Below the pieces are notes generated by a model. The model had not been told where the DNA came from. It was given only the letters and a program-made list of their open reading frames with translations, and did no database searches. This document shows positions 63,451 through 64,000 of a DNA stretch of 64,000 bases, in pieces; within the stretch, counting starts at the first letter, position 1, and each line of letters begins with the position of its first letter. Where the stretch lies: positions 310,001 through 374,000 of the forward strand of contig NZ_JANKMS010000004.1 in NCBI RefSeq assembly GCF_024649945.1. Reading direction: 5' to 3'. The DNA comes from Flavobacterium panacis (GTDB taxonomy: Bacteria > Bacteroidota > Bacteroidia > Flavobacteriales > Flavobacteriaceae). The position numbers and the translations under genes were made by a program.

Positions 63451-64000
63451 TTATTCAAAAAATGAGCGCACCCATTCGTCTTCGTCTTTTTCTAATTCTT
63501 CGTAAGTTCCTTCGGCATGAATGACTCCGTCTTTTAAAACAATAATTCGATCTGCAGTTAGTTTGGCACATGCCATATCGTGCGTGATAATGATCGAAGA
63601 TGTTTTTTGTTTTTCTTTAATGTCTAGAATTAATTCACTTATTTCTCTTGACGTTATCGTATCTAAACCTGTTGTAGGTTCGTCGTATAAAATAATTTCA
63701 GGTTTTAAGATTAAAGTTCTAGCTAAACCAATTCTCTTTCTCATTCCGCCCGAAAGTTCTGATGGCATTTTGTCGATAGCATCGGCTAAACCAACATTTT
63801 CAAGTGCTTCCATGACCTCATTTTCAACTTCATCTGCACTTAAATCACGTTTGTGTTTGCTTAACGTAAAAGCGAGATTTTCTCTAACCGACATCGAATC
63901 GTACAATGCACCACTTTGGAATAAAAATCCGATTCGGACTCTAATGGCATTCAACTCGCTTTTGGAGATATTCAGTACATTTTCATCAAAAACTTTAATT
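63451..64000 (-). CDS. mlaF: ABC transporter ATP-binding protein (MlaF-like), 5' end outside the window
   Basis: The minus-strand frame is open to base 63999 (IKVFDENVLNISKSELNAIR...), so the start codon and Walker A lie beyond the window; a TTG at 63954 is internal. Visible features: VRIGFLFQSGALYDSMSVRE with the Q-loop, signature LSGGMRKRIGLAR, Walker B IILYDEPTTGLD, and the switch histidine in SIIITHDM. The order is that of Mla/Ttg2A ATPases, which power lipid movement with MlaE and MlaD. MlaD follows at once; the permease mlaE is expected just outside the window. Confidence 0.9.
   Translation of the reverse strand, partial: IKVFDENVLNISKSELNAIRVRIGFLFQSGALYDSMSVRENLAFTLSKHKRDLSADEVENEVMEALENVGLADAIDKMPSELSGGMRKRIGLARTLILKPEIILYDEPTTGLDTITSREISELILDIKEKQKTSSIIITHDMACAKLTADRIIVLKDGVIHAEGTYEELEKDEDEWVRSFFE

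Overview
The window looks like chromosomal DNA of a Flavobacterium-like member of the Bacteroidota. The evidence is AT-rich sequence, A-rich translation starts instead of Shine-Dalgarno sites, repeated TAnnTTTG -7 promoter boxes, a tRNA without an encoded CCA, a SusC/SusD polysaccharide-utilization locus, a type IX secretion (T9SS) C-terminal sorting domain, and many short intergenic palindromic repeats typical of this group. No rRNA, CRISPR array, plasmid or phage module was seen.

Layout. 1-4.1 kb: the 3' end of a bile-acid:sodium-symporter-like transporter, an Old Yellow Enzyme reductase, and a two-gene folate-independent methionine synthase module (mesX-mesD). 4.6-9.4 kb: a PhoD-type phosphatase, a small lipoprotein, and a membrane-protein/lipoprotein pair. 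9.55-26.75 kb: a region of about 17 kb bounded by two 125-bp direct repeats that each contain the 3' end of tRNA-Tyr; the intact tRNA-Tyr is at the right edge. This is the layout of a tRNA-targeted genomic island, although no integrase is visible. Its core is a tight five-gene + strand run: two paralogous outer-membrane beta-barrels, a T9SS cargo protein, a 3298-residue SpvB/TcdB/Rhs giant protein with a signal peptide and a nuclease-like C-terminal tip, and a compositionally foreign gene 1 bp downstream that is the probable immunity gene. This is the most interesting system in the window. The right part of the island holds decayed DNA: an S41 peptidase broken by one in-frame TAG, a TAGT microsatellite and a palindromic MITE-like element.

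27.2-40.3 kb is mostly ordinary chromosome: a TlpA-like thioredoxin lipoprotein interrupted by an in-frame TGA, a J-domain/KTSC protein, small hypotheticals, a YchJ/SEC-C protein, an AAA+ ATPase/VWA pair, an EamA transporter, a Glu/Leu/Phe/Val dehydrogenase preceded by two short Cys-rich ORFs and a terminator (possible attenuation leader), a sterol-desaturase-family enzyme and a DUF6377 regulator. 40.7-50.5 kb is a polysaccharide-utilization locus: DUF5004 lipoprotein, surface-binding-type protein, SusC, SusD, a GH71/99-like lipoprotein and a GH97 lipoprotein, with the DUF6377 regulator divergent from it. The two hydrolases suggest an alpha-linked glycan target.

50.8-64 kb: an outer-membrane barrel; a MarR-MATE efflux pair with matching palindromic operators ahead of both genes; membrane proteins of unknown role; a DNA glycosylase; an AraC regulator; and a minus-strand run of ABC ATPase (MlaF-like, truncated by the window end), MCE protein (MlaD-like), AsmA-like protein, low-affinity iron permease family protein and FAD oxidoreductase, with overlapping junctions in the last three. 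The Mla/AsmA genes point to lipid transport between envelope membranes. All functional calls are from reading the translated sequences by eye; no database search was possible.
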